Shown here piece by piece: positions 53,061-61,815 of a stretch of DNA of 64,000 nucleotides; position 1 is the stretch's first letter; every line of letters starts with the position of its first letter. The stretch is from an uncultured Lachnospiraceae bacterium (GTDB lineage: Bacteria; Bacillota; Clostridia; Lachnospirales; Lachnospiraceae). Position numbers and translations under genes: made by a program. The notes under the pieces are model-generated. The model worked only from the letters and a program-made list of their open reading frames with translations, was not told where the DNA came from and did not search any database. The stretch lies in the NCBI GenBank assembly GCA_900549665.1, contig URPH01000012.1, positions 5,727-69,726 on the forward strand, given 5' to 3'.

Positions 53061-53644
53061 CGTCTTTTCCCCTGATCCATTATTTTACAAAAAATCACTG
53101 CCGTGAGTGTACTGCATAATGTCGCTATGATCGCCGGAGCAATAATAATTGTTGGATTGCTGCTCCCATACTGACTTCGATAGGCAATCATATTGACGGG
53201 GATCAGCTGCAGCGACGAAATATTCATAATCAGAAAAATGCACATTTCATTGCTCGCTATCCCTCTGTCCTCTTTTTTCTGTAAATGCACAAGCTCTTCC
53301 ATGGCTTTTAGTCCGGCAGGTGTGGCGGCCCAGCCAAGACCCAGAATATTGGCTATAAAATTAAGTGAAATATACTGGTATGCTTTGTGTTCCTTTGGAA
53401 TGCGCGGAAACAGAAAATGTAAAAGCGGCGACAATAATTTTGTCAGCGCAGCGACCAGTCCGGATTCCTTTGCCACCTCCATCAGTCCGGTCCAAAAGCC
53501 CACAATCCCCAACATTGTGATACAAAGCTCCACAGCCTCTCTTGCAGAATCCAGTATTCCGCCGGAAATATCAGCCATGTGCCCGCTCAGCATACCGTAT
53601 ACGATCCCGATCAAAATCATAAAACCCCAAATATAATTCAGCAT
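53057..53644 (-). CDS. spmA: Spore maturation protein A
   Basis: 195 aa integral membrane protein, four or five helices: MLNYIWGFMILIGIVYGM at the start, GFWTGLMEVAKESGL and FLIMNISSLQLIPVNMIAYR (Gate domain type). Partner of SpmB in spore core dehydration. The spmA-spmB pair with a 4-nt overlap and cwlD elsewhere support an endospore-forming host. Confidence 0.93.
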   Translation of the reverse strand: MLNYIWGFMILIGIVYGMLSGHMADISGGILDSAREAVELCITMLGIVGFWTGLMEVAKESGLVAALTKLLSPLLHFLFPRIPKEHKAYQYISLNFIANILGLGWAATPAGLKAMEELVHLQKKEDRGIASNEMCIFLIMNISSLQLIPVNMIAYRSQYGSSNPTIIIAPAIIATLCSTLTAVIFCKIMDQGKRR

Positions 53645-53790
53645 GACAGCCTCGCTTTCCGCTTTACCTATACATTATGTATCTGCTTCCTCTTATATGA
53701 CTGTCATATCTGTGCACACCCGGTCTTCCTGATTTTTTCTTCCGGATATTTGGGTGAATATTTTGACCGGACAGAAAAAATCTCTTTTTA

Positions 53791-53819
53791 TTGAAAAACA
53801 ACTATAAAATAGCTATAAT
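53791..53819 (+). promoter_or_regulatory. Promoter of the DHH phosphoesterase gene
   Basis: TTGAAA, 17 bp, TATAAT, about 70 bp before the start codon. One of the strongest promoter matches in the window. Confidence 0.8.
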
Positions 53820-53886
53820 AAAATTACTTGTAAGTATGGAGTTACAACCTTACGAATATATTTGTAAAAGAGAAGGAGTTTCATTT

Positions 53887-54807
53887 ATGAGGTTAATTAC
53901 ACGTTCAGATTTTGATGGACTTGCATGCGGCGCATTATTAAAGGAAGCCGGCATCATCGACACTTGGAAATTTGCACATCCCAAAGATCTTCAGGACGGA
54001 CTGGTGGAGGTCAACGAAAATGACTGTCTTGCCAATGTTCCTTTTGTGGAAGGCTGCGGCTTGTGGTTTGATCATCATTCCAGCGAGCACGAAAGACTGG
54101 CCTTGGAAGGCAAGTACAAAGGCGAAAGCCGTATCACCCCCTCCTGTGCGAGAATTATTTATGAATATTACGGCGGAAAAGAGCGTTTTCCCCAGTTTGA
54201 CGATATGATGGCTGCTGTTGACAAGGTTGATTCCGGCAATCTGACTATTGAAGAGATTCAGAATCCCCAGGGCTGGATCTTAATCGGATTTCTGATGGAT
54301 CCCAGAACCGGTCTCGGACGTTTCCGCAACTTTACGATTTCCAACTACCAGCTGATGGAAAAACTGATCGACGCATGCCGCACCATGTCAACAGATGAGA
54401 TTTTATCGCTTTCCGATATTCAGGAACGTATTGAGGTCTACAACGAACAGACAGAAAAATTCAAAGAAATGGTACATACCTACAGCTGGGTAAAGGGCAA
54501 TGTCATTGTTACTGACTTAAGAGGCATAGATCCGATCTATACCGGCAACCGCTTTATGATCTACAGCATGTTCCCCAAGCAGAATATTTCAGCCTGGATC
54601 GTCAGCGGTAAAGGCGGCAACGGCTGTTCGGCAGCAGTAGGATACAGCATCTTAAATAAAACAAGCAATGTCAATGTCGGAAGCCTGATGCTCAAATACG
54701 GCGGCGGCGGACACAAAAAAGTCGGTACCTGCCAGTTTTCCGATGACAATATGGAAACAGAGCTTCCCAAAATGTTAGATGAGCTTTGCGCCTTAGCCAA
54801 CGGCTGA
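53887..54807 (+). CDS. DHH family phosphoesterase
   Basis: 306 aa. DFDGLACGALL carries metal-site aspartates, LWFDHHSSEH is the DHH motif, and the C-terminal GGGGHKKVGTCQF is the DHHA1 signature. It is close to NrnA-like oligoribonucleases or pAp phosphatases, but shorter than GdpP and soluble. ATG at 53887 is preferred (AAGGAG 8 nt upstream) over the open frame from 53791, which contains the promoter. Confidence 0.85.
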   Translation: MRLITRSDFDGLACGALLKEAGIIDTWKFAHPKDLQDGLVEVNENDCLANVPFVEGCGLWFDHHSSEHERLALEGKYKGESRITPSCARIIYEYYGGKERFPQFDDMMAAVDKVDSGNLTIEEIQNPQGWILIGFLMDPRTGLGRFRNFTISNYQLMEKLIDACRTMSTDEILSLSDIQERIEVYNEQTEKFKEMVHTYSWVKGNVIVTDLRGIDPIYTGNRFMIYSMFPKQNISAWIVSGKGGNGCSAAVGYSILNKTSNVNVGSLMLKYGGGGHKKVGTCQFSDDNMETELPKMLDELCALANG

Positions 54808-54867
54808 TCCTGTTTGTACTGACATTTTCCAATTCAGATAATACAGATCTATAAAAGACAAACAAAG

Positions 54868-54895
54868 CCGGATGTAAATTTACATCCGGTTTTTT
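54868..54895 (+). terminator. Terminator between the DHH gene and fabZ
   Basis: Perfect 11-bp stem CCGGATGTAAA/TTTACATCCGG (no loop) followed by six T residues; read from the other strand it is preceded by A-rich sequence, so it can serve both convergent genes. Confidence 0.93.
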
Positions 54896-54913
54896 ATACA
54901 TGTTAGGAATTAT

Positions 54914-55345
54914 TCAGTTACCTATTGCAAATGTCAATTCCGCTTTACATACCAGCTTGCCATCCACATAAGCCTTGGCATCACCGATTCCGACAGGTCC
55001 TTTCATACGGATAATCTCCGTCTCCAGCATCAAAACATCTCCCGGTCTGACCATTCCCTTAAATCTGGCTTCCTTGATCCCGCCAAAATAAGCTATTTTA
55101 CCTTTATTTTCCGGCATACTCAGAATGGCAACTGCACCGACCTGCGCCAGTGCTTCGATGATCAGTACCCCCGGCATAACCGGTTCCTCAGGAAAATGAC
55201 CCGCAAAAAACGGTTCATTGTAGGATACACATTTTTTGCCGACTGCCTTTACTCCGGCTTCCAGCTCCTCTATGGTGTCGATCAGCATAAACGGCTGTCT
55301 GTGCGGTATGATATTCAAAATTTCTTTTGTTGTTAATACTGACAT
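54914..55345 (-). CDS. fabZ: 3-hydroxyacyl-[acyl-carrier-protein] dehydratase FabZ
   Basis: 143 aa hot-dog fold dehydratase. HRQPFMLID opens the fold, the catalytic His and Glu lie in AGHFPEEPVMPGVLIIEALAQ. It dehydrates 3-hydroxyacyl-ACP in fatty acid elongation. It starts 1 nt after the acpP stop, so both are probably made from one mRNA. No other fab genes lie next to it. Confidence 0.96.
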   Translation of the reverse strand: MSVLTTKEILNIIPHRQPFMLIDTIEELEAGVKAVGKKCVSYNEPFFAGHFPEEPVMPGVLIIEALAQVGAVAILSMPENKGKIAYFGGIKEARFKGMVRPGDVLMLETEIIRMKGPVGIGDAKAYVDGKLVCKAELTFAIGN

Positions 55346-55346
55346 C

Positions 55347-55580
55347 TTATGCTTCTACGCCTTTGCTCTTCATATATTCAATAACGCTGCCTACTGTTGT
55401 CAGTCCTTCCAGATCTTCTGAAGGGATCTCAACACCATACTCCTCTTCAAAAGCCATAACCAACTCAAATAAATCCAGTGAATCTGCTCCTAAATCATCT
55501 TTGAAGGATGTATCCTCTGTAATAGTGGATCCATCAACATTAAGCTGTTCCGCAATAATTTCAATTACTCTTTCTAACAT
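55347..55580 (-). CDS. acpP: Acyl carrier protein
   Basis: 77 aa acidic protein. The phosphopantetheine serine lies in LGADSLDLFELVMAFEEEY. It carries acyl chains for fatty acid synthesis; length is typical. AAAGGAGA lies upstream. It is followed by fabZ. Confidence 0.97.
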   Translation of the reverse strand: MLERVIEIIAEQLNVDGSTITEDTSFKDDLGADSLDLFELVMAFEEEYGVEIPSEDLEGLTTVGSVIEYMKSKGVEA

Positions 55581-55669
55581 GTCTGTCTCTCCTTTTTATT
55601 GATCTTATATATCCGTTTGTGATATATCCGGTACACGTCAACAGTGCTTTGACAATCGAAAGTATATTA

Positions 55670-56530
55670 TCAACTATCTTCATTGTCAATATCTTTTAGA
55701 AGATATTTATAAACTTCTCTCTTGGAAATTCCTCTGTCCCTGGCGACCGCCTTCATACATTCTTTGCGTTCAAGACCCTTTTTTTCATACATTTCCATAT
55801 GCTCTTCTATGGAAATTTCCTGCCAGTCCGTCTGCTTTTCCTTTTCTTTATCTCCTAAGCTTTTTCCCTCTATGACCAGTACATACTCGCCCCTGGGAGC
55901 TTCCTTTTCATAGTAGCAGATGCTTTCGGCTAATGTTGTGGGCATAACCTCTTCAAATTTTTTGGTAAGCTCACGACACAGGGTGATCCTGCGGTCCCCC
56001 AGTGTATCAAAAAGCTCCTGAAGCGTTTTTTTCAGATGATGCGGTGCTTCATAGAGGATAATCGTACGTGTCTCTTCTGAAAGCTCTTTCAGGATCATTC
56101 CCCGCTCTTTCTTGTCAGCGGGCAAAAATGCTTCAAAGCAAAATCTTCTGGTCTTTAATCCCGACAGTGTCAGTGCCGTAATGCAGGCACAGGCTCCCGG
56201 AAGGCTTGTAACGCGGATACCCTCCTGCATGCACATCTGTACCAGTACCTCTCCCGGATCGGAAACAGCCGGGGTCCCGGCATCTGTGACCAGCGCGATA
56301 TTCTGTCCTTCCTTCAGTTTGGCAATCAGCGTATAAGCCTTTTCCACTTTATTATATTCATGATAGCTTGTCATAGGTGTCCGTATTTGAAAATGATTCA
56401 AAAGACGGATACTGTTGCGCGTATCTTCCGCCGCAATCAGATCAACCTGTCCGAGTGTCTCAACAACACGCGGTGTCATATCACCAAGATTGCCGATCGG
56501 GGTCGCGCACAGATACAAAATTCCACTCAT
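55670..56530 (-). CDS. rsmI: 16S rRNA (cytidine(1402)-2'-O)-methyltransferase
   Basis: 286 aa. The SAM tetrapyrrole-methylase fold is evident: MSGILYLCATPIGNLGDMT, AAEDTRNS, TDAGTPAVSDPGE and PGACACITALTLSGL. It methylates C1402 of 16S rRNA with RsmH. The C-terminal 40 residues form a helical tail with SKREVYKYLLK. It is the last gene of the yaaR-holB-ricT-methyltransferase-rsmI run. Confidence 0.95.
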   Translation of the reverse strand: MSGILYLCATPIGNLGDMTPRVVETLGQVDLIAAEDTRNSIRLLNHFQIRTPMTSYHEYNKVEKAYTLIAKLKEGQNIALVTDAGTPAVSDPGEVLVQMCMQEGIRVTSLPGACACITALTLSGLKTRRFCFEAFLPADKKERGMILKELSEETRTIILYEAPHHLKKTLQELFDTLGDRRITLCRELTKKFEEVMPTTLAESICYYEKEAPRGEYVLVIEGKSLGDKEKEKQTDWQEISIEEHMEMYEKKGLERKECMKAVARDRGISKREVYKYLLKDIDNEDS

Positions 56531-56604
56531 AATATTTCCTAATCTTTTTTAAATGATATCTATCAGGGTCAAAAGCTGCTTTGCAGCGGAGCAATTCGTG
56601 GAGA

Positions 56605-57369
56605 TCAAATTTTCTCCCTGTCATCGTATTCCGGCGGCTTGTATATATCATAGATCTCATCCGTATATACACCGGGACTTTTGTATACAATGAGCGGCGG
56701 CTCAATCTCAATACGTGATCTGGCTCCCTTTTTGGCTTCAATCAATACCATATTGGGCTCTTTATCCACATAGGGATGTACAAATTTCATCCGTTTGGGT
56801 TCTAACCGGTATTTTGTCAAGGTTCCGAACAATTCCACAAGACGGAAGGGTCTGTGCACAAGATAAAACGTCCCACCCGGCTTTAAAACCCCGGCAGTCT
56901 CCCTTGCCACATCCTCAAAAGTACACAATACCTCGTGTCTGGCAATCGTCCTGCTCTCATTATCACCGGTCAGACCGTGCGCTCCTATCATATACGGTGG
57001 ATTACAGGTCACAACATCAAAACTGCTTTTACCAAAAATTTGGGAAGCATTTTTGATATCTCCCTCAACAATATCAATCTTTTTTTCCAGTCCGTTATGA
57101 CCGACGCTCCTCTTCGCCATATCGGCACTTTCCTGCTGTATTTCAAGTCCGGTCAGATGCGCTGCCCCGGTTTTTGCCTCCAAAAGAATGGGGATGATCC
57201 CTGTTCCGGTTCCCAGATCCAGTACAACATCCCCATCCTTGATCCTTGCAAAACCGGTCAGAAGAACAGCATCGATACCAAAGCAAAACCTCTTGGGATC
57301 CTGTATGATCTGATATCCCCTGCGCCCCAGGTCATCCAGTCTTTCTCCCTCTTTTATCTTAGTCATCAT
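56605..57369 (-). CDS. tRNA1(Val) (adenine(37)-N6)-methyltransferase-like protein
   Basis: 254 aa. The SAM fold motif VLDLGTGTGIIPILL and catalytic NPPY (VVTCNPPYM) mark the COG4123 / YfiC-TrmN6 and Bacillus YabB group. It probably methylates adenine in tRNA or RNA. The start codon overlaps the ricT stop by about 11 nt (a second ATG at 57366 is equally possible). Confidence 0.88.
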   Translation of the reverse strand: MMTKIKEGERLDDLGRRGYQIIQDPKRFCFGIDAVLLTGFARIKDGDVVLDLGTGTGIIPILLEAKTGAAHLTGLEIQQESADMAKRSVGHNGLEKKIDIVEGDIKNASQIFGKSSFDVVTCNPPYMIGAHGLTGDNESRTIARHEVLCTFEDVARETAGVLKPGGTFYLVHRPFRLVELFGTLTKYRLEPKRMKFVHPYVDKEPNMVLIEAKKGARSRIEIEPPLIVYKSPGVYTDEIYDIYKPPEYDDREKI

Positions 57370-58267
57370 CCAGTTTTGAATGTCCTTCCTGACGTTCCAG
57401 TTTCTCCAATGCCCTCAGTTCGGCATCGTTGACATCAACCTTTTCCTTGCGGTGATGGCGTTTAAACCGCAGTTCCTCTACATGATATTCTACGATGTCC
57501 TTTTCATCATCATTGTCCACAATGACCTTGACAAGCTGACGAAGTACATTAACACTGTGTACATCACCCCGTTTTCCGTCCGGTGTTGTTACATGGTCTC
57601 CGACATTGGGAAGCTTACGGTTCAACTCTTCATAGGTTTCTTCTTCATTTTTGAGACAACACATCAGTCTGCCGCACACACCGGATATCTTGGTCGGATT
57701 CAGCGACAGATTCTGCTCCTTTGCCATTTTAATCGAAACCGGTGCAAACTCGGACAAAAATGTATGGCAGCACAAAGGGCGTCCGCAGATACCGATACCA
57801 CCCATGATCTTGGTTTCATCCCTTACACCGATCTGCCTTAGCTCAATCCTTGTTTTGAAAACAGATGCCAGATCCTTGACAAGCTCTCTGAAATCAATTC
57901 GTCCGTCTGCTGTAAAATAAAATAAAATTTTGTTGTTATCAAAGGTGTATTCTGTATCGACCAGCTTCATTTTTAAGCCGTGCTTCTGGATTTTTTCAAG
58001 ACAGATCTTAAAAGCTGACTTTTCCTTTTCCAGATTATCCGCCTGCTGCCTTTCATCATAAGCAGATGCAATACGCAAAACCGGTTTGAGCGGCTGGTTG
58101 ATCTTATCATCATTCAATTCCTGAATTCCACTTACAACGGTACCATATTCAAGTCCTCTTGCGGTCTCCACAATGACATGGTCGCCTTTTTTTATAGAAA
58201 GCTCCCTGGGGTCGAAAAAATATACCTTTCCCGCGGTTCGAAACCGTACTCCTATTATTTTTCGCAT
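57359..58267 (-). CDS. ricT: PSP1 domain protein RicT (YaaT)
   Basis: 302 aa. The PSP1 region has a cysteine-rich core GICGRPLCCHTFL and SGVCGRLMCCLKNEEETYEEL. In Bacillus RicT (YaaT) works with YlbF and YmcA to direct RNase Y and phosphorelay activity. ATG at 58267 is used (GGAG 6 nt upstream); the longer start at 58300 lacks one. The preceding gene in the run is holB. Confidence 0.92.
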   Translation of the reverse strand: MRKIIGVRFRTAGKVYFFDPRELSIKKGDHVIVETARGLEYGTVVSGIQELNDDKINQPLKPVLRIASAYDERQQADNLEKEKSAFKICLEKIQKHGLKMKLVDTEYTFDNNKILFYFTADGRIDFRELVKDLASVFKTRIELRQIGVRDETKIMGGIGICGRPLCCHTFLSEFAPVSIKMAKEQNLSLNPTKISGVCGRLMCCLKNEEETYEELNRKLPNVGDHVTTPDGKRGDVHSVNVLRQLVKVIVDNDDEKDIVEYHVEELRFKRHHRKEKVDVNDAELRALEKLERQEGHSKLDDD

Positions 58268-58324
58268 AACTGTCTCCATTCTTTTGCTGATTACCAGCAT
58301 CTATCACATATAAAAACCATCCGG

Positions 58325-59314
58325 TTAATTTTCCTTCATGGTTAAAAGTAACAACTCCATCGTCAGATCAAAATTGACATTTGCTTTTAATCTTGCCTTG
58401 GCGGTCCCAAGCGCATCAATGATGTTTTCTATTCCTTCATAGGTACTCTGGTCCGCTGTTTTTTTGATATTGGGAAGTTCATCCCTGAAAATCAGATGGT
58501 TGATATCATTGGTCGCTTTAAATAAAAGTACATCACGATACCATACAGCCATAATGTCCAGATAATCATCTATTTCAAATTTATACTCTGATATCTTTTT
58601 GATCGCAGTAAGAATATCCGTAATTTCCATTTCACGGATATATTTCAACAGGGCAACTGCGTCCTGTTTGATGTTGTCAAACTCTTCACTGGAAGCCAGT
58701 GCCTTGGCACGTCCCACATTGCCGCGCGCAAAGGCCACGCAGACATCTGCCTTGTAATCCGGCACCTGCACATCACGCATCAGATACTGTTTGACCAGCT
58801 CATCCCGGACCGGTTTCATCGTGAGCAGAACACAACGGCTCTGGATCGTCTGTAAAAGAGCATCAACATTGGTGGTCAGTAACAGGATCACCACATATGC
58901 CGGAGGCTCTTCCAATGTCTTTAACAGAGCATTCTGTGCCTGTACCGTCATCTTTTCCGCTTCATTGATAATATATATTTTTCTTTTGCTGCTGTAAGGC
59001 TTGATTGCGACATCGCCGGTGATCTTACGGATATCCTCTACACCGATGGTGTTGGGTTTTTCATGCGTAACGCGGATGATGTCCGGCTGGTTCCCGCTAT
59101 CTGCCTGTTTGCAGGACTGACATTCACAGCAGGGCTCCCCGTTTTGTGGATTGTCACACTGCAGTGCTTTGGCAAAAATCCTGGCAATAAACTCCTTGCC
59201 GCAGCTTCTTTCACCCTGCAAAATATACGCATGATTGACATTTCCCGTCTCAACCGCTGCTTTTAGATGCTCTACAATCTTTTCCTGTCCGATTATATCT
59301 TGAAATGTTGCCAT
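58325..59314 (-). CDS. holB: DNA polymerase III subunit delta'
   Basis: 329 aa clamp-loader subunit. Walker-like GERSCGKEFIAR (no canonical GKT), a zinc cysteine group (CDNPQNGEPCCECQSC) and EAEKMTVQAQNALLKTLEEPP with the sensor-1 region. It loads the sliding clamp with DnaX and HolA. AAGGTGATC lies upstream. Order yaaR-holB-ricT is conserved in Firmicutes. Confidence 0.94.
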   Translation of the reverse strand: MATFQDIIGQEKIVEHLKAAVETGNVNHAYILQGERSCGKEFIARIFAKALQCDNPQNGEPCCECQSCKQADSGNQPDIIRVTHEKPNTIGVEDIRKITGDVAIKPYSSKRKIYIINEAEKMTVQAQNALLKTLEEPPAYVVILLLTTNVDALLQTIQSRCVLLTMKPVRDELVKQYLMRDVQVPDYKADVCVAFARGNVGRAKALASSEEFDNIKQDAVALLKYIREMEITDILTAIKKISEYKFEIDDYLDIMAVWYRDVLLFKATNDINHLIFRDELPNIKKTADQSTYEGIENIIDALGTAKARLKANVNFDLTMELLLLTMKEN

Positions 59315-59329
59315 CTGATCACCTTCTCT

Positions 59330-59770
59330 TTACGTAAATATATCTAAAATCAATCCTCTGATTTCATCAATCTTATTTAAAACAGCTATATGGTCCTTTT
59401 CATCCTTGACAAGCTCCCTTGCCAGTTCATCCAGAGTATCGTCTACCTGCCGTATGATACCATACACCCGGTGTCTTCCCTTCCTGTCCAGAAAGTTTTC
59501 CCTCGAAAACTTGTGGCTCCGGCTCACGACCTCGTTCATAAATTCCTTGATCAAGGCCCGGTATTTTTTCATATCGCGGACATCCATTTTTTTGGAAATC
59601 CGGTCACCCTGCCGGGTGATTTCCTGCATCATGGAGCTTAGCCGGACCTGCAGATCATGCTCTTCAATATGGCTCGCCAGCATAAACTTAAAGCTTCCGT
59701 CCGTCTGCGCAGCATTTTCGCTCTGCTGTACCTGACTGACAGGCACCGCCTGATTGACCTTTATATCCAT
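59330..59770 (-). CDS. yaaR: YaaR family protein (DUF327)
   Basis: 146 aa. The helical DUF327 region is marked by RDMKKYRALIKEFMNEVV and RENFLDRKGRHRVYGIIRQVD. Function unknown, always near holB in Firmicutes. ATG at 59770 is chosen because GGGGG lies 8 nt upstream; the GTG at 59776 is a less likely start. It is cotranscribed with the guanylate-kinase-like gene. Confidence 0.88.
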   Translation of the reverse strand: MDIKVNQAVPVSQVQQSENAAQTDGSFKFMLASHIEEHDLQVRLSSMMQEITRQGDRISKKMDVRDMKKYRALIKEFMNEVVSRSHKFSRENFLDRKGRHRVYGIIRQVDDTLDELARELVKDEKDHIAVLNKIDEIRGLILDIFT

Positions 59771-59794
59771 ATACACTACCCCCTAATGCATCCG

Positions 59795-60385
59795 TCATGA
59801 TTTGTTGACCAGTATATACTCCTCAATCTCCCTTAGGCACTGTCCAAGATCCTTGTTGTAAAATTCCCTTGTGATTCCGGCCTCGCGCTTTTTATCCGGT
59901 GAAAAATCGATACTGTCGGCAAGAAATCTGCGGCACATTTCTTCATATCTGGGATGGGGCTCACTTTTTTCGCGGTCGAGCGCCCGCTGCAGCCGTATCC
60001 CGTCATCCAACTCGATCATGACCGGCACAACCCGGTCTGAACCAAAGTATTCTTTTGTGTGCAGATATGATTCTATCGTACCTATTATCAGGTAATCATT
60101 GTTTAAAAGATCGATCTGGTCATCACAGACCGTAAAATACTTCCATTCACCGTAAACCGTATTATAGGAACGTATTTCAATGACCTTGCCGGCCTGCTGC
60201 AAACGGATGGCTTCAGCATCATCCACAAAATAGTATTGGATTCCGTTGGTTTCACCGCTGCGTCTCGGCCTTGTCGTATACAATACGATCTTTTTTAACC
60301 GAAGCGATTCCTTTTGTATCAGCTGATTGTAAATTGTATCCTTACCGGATGAGCTTTTTCCCATAAGGTAAAATATCTTTCCCAT
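59795..60385 (-). CDS. Guanylate kinase-like P-loop protein
   Basis: 196 aa. The P-loop is GKSSSGKDT, followed by YTTRPRRSGETNG, which matches the GMP-binding region of guanylate kinases, though several later residues differ. It may phosphorylate a nucleoside monophosphate other than GMP. In Bacillus tmk occupies this place (yaaO-tmk-yaaQ-yaaR), so replacement of a thymidylate kinase gene is a possibility. GGGG lies upstream. Confidence 0.75.
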   Translation of the reverse strand: MGKIFYLMGKSSSGKDTIYNQLIQKESLRLKKIVLYTTRPRRSGETNGIQYYFVDDAEAIRLQQAGKVIEIRSYNTVYGEWKYFTVCDDQIDLLNNDYLIIGTIESYLHTKEYFGSDRVVPVMIELDDGIRLQRALDREKSEPHPRYEEMCRRFLADSIDFSPDKKREAGITREFYNKDLGQCLREIEEYILVNKS

Positions 60386-60402
60386 TTGCTTCCCCTAATA
60401 CA

Positions 60403-61815
60403 TTATACCTCAATAACACGAAGCATATTGGTGGTTCCAGTGATTCCGAGAGGCACTCCCGCTGTCAGCACTACCACATCGCCTTCTTTGATAAGACCGG
60501 CTTTTTTGGCCTGAAGAGTTGCCTCCTCAAACAGCTCACCGGCAGTATCCTTTTTTTCAATCAGTAAAGGCTCTACTCCCCATAACAGATTTAACTGCCG
60601 GCACACACGCGGATTGACGCTGCATCCGATAATCGTACATCCCGGTTTGAAACGGGAAACCATACCTGCCGTAAAACCGGACATCGTAACAGTAATAATA
60701 GCCGCAGCGTTTAAATCTGCTGCTGTAGTACATGTAGCATGGGAAATTGCGGTCGTAATATCCCCCTTCATATCCTGTGTTACTTTTTTCATTCTTCCGC
60801 TGTAATCAATATCCTGCTCTGTTCTTTCCGCAATTCTTGCCATTGTCTTTACGGCCTCTAACGGATATTTTCCGGCTGCGCTTTCGCCGGAAAGCATAAT
60901 GGCAGTCGTACCATCATAAATAGCATTGGCGACATCGGCAGTTTCTGCTCTTGTCGGGCGGGGATTGTTGATCATGGATTCAAGCATCTGGGTTGCCGTG
61001 ATAACATGTTTACCCTTGGCAACTGCTTTTTTGATCATGGTTTTCTGGATAACCGGAACCTCTTCCAACGGAATTTCAACACCCATGTCACCACGGGCAA
61101 CCATAATACCGTCTGATACTTCCAGAATCTCATCCAGATTGTCAATACCCTGCATATTTTCGATCTTGGCAATAATCTTGGCTTTGCTCTTGTGCTCATC
61201 TAAGATCTTGCGCACTTCGAGAATATCCTCTTTGCAGCGTGCAAAGGAAGCAGCAAGGAAATCAAATCCCATCTGTGCACAGAATGTAATATCGGCACGA
61301 TCCACATCACTGATATACGGCATGGATAAAATCGCTCCCGGCACATTGATGCCCTTGTGGTTGGAAACGGCTCCACCATTTATAACACGGCAGACAATAT
61401 CATTTTCTGTGATCTTTTCAATGATCATTTCAATCTTGCCGTCATCGATCAGGATTGTCATGCCTTTTTTAACATCACCCTTCAGATTTTTATAGGTAAT
61501 GGAAGCTTTCTCTGCTGTTCCCATGACCTCATCGGTTGTCAGAGTAAACTGCTGTCCGGCTTCAAGCATGGCTTTTCCGCCTTCAAAATCCTTTAAACGG
61601 ATCTCCGGTCCCTTTGTATCCAACAAGGTTGCTACCGGCAGTCCAAGCTCGTTGCTTACCTTGATAACTCTTGTCAGTTTTACTTTCTGTTCTTCATGTG
61701 TTCCATGGGAAAAATTAAATCTTGCCACATTCATGCCTGCAAGCATTAATTCTTTTAATCTCTCCTCACTTTCTGAGGCCGGTCCGATTGTGCAGATGAT
61801 TTTTGTCTTTCTCAT
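60403..61815 (-). CDS. pyk: Pyruvate kinase
   Basis: 470 aa. RKTKIICTIGPASES, the active-site segment MVARGDMGVEIPLEEVP and the K+ and nucleotide motifs are present. It converts phosphoenolpyruvate and ADP to pyruvate and ATP. The protein lacks the C-terminal PEP-utiliser-like extension seen in Bacillus Pyk, ending at the normal C-domain. Its ATG overlaps the stop of the decarboxylase gene by 4 nt (ATGA), indicating translational coupling. AAGGG lies upstream. Confidence 0.96.
   Translation of the reverse strand: MRKTKIICTIGPASESEERLKELMLAGMNVARFNFSHGTHEEQKVKLTRVIKVSNELGLPVATLLDTKGPEIRLKDFEGGKAMLEAGQQFTLTTDEVMGTAEKASITYKNLKGDVKKGMTILIDDGKIEMIIEKITENDIVCRVINGGAVSNHKGINVPGAILSMPYISDVDRADITFCAQMGFDFLAASFARCKEDILEVRKILDEHKSKAKIIAKIENMQGIDNLDEILEVSDGIMVARGDMGVEIPLEEVPVIQKTMIKKAVAKGKHVITATQMLESMINNPRPTRAETADVANAIYDGTTAIMLSGESAAGKYPLEAVKTMARIAERTEQDIDYSGRMKKVTQDMKGDITTAISHATCTTAADLNAAAIITVTMSGFTAGMVSRFKPGCTIIGCSVNPRVCRQLNLLWGVEPLLIEKKDTAGELFEEATLQAKKAGLIKEGDVVVLTAGVPLGITGTTNMLRVIEV

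Noticed and set aside
53791..53886. Longer open frame ahead of the DHH phosphoesterase
   Set aside because: It overlaps the predicted promoter, and an AAGGAG-preceded ATG occurs at 53887, where homology begins.
58325..59314. Clamp-loader gene as dnaX
   Set aside because: The Walker A motif is degenerate and the length is 329 aa, so it is HolB rather than DnaX.
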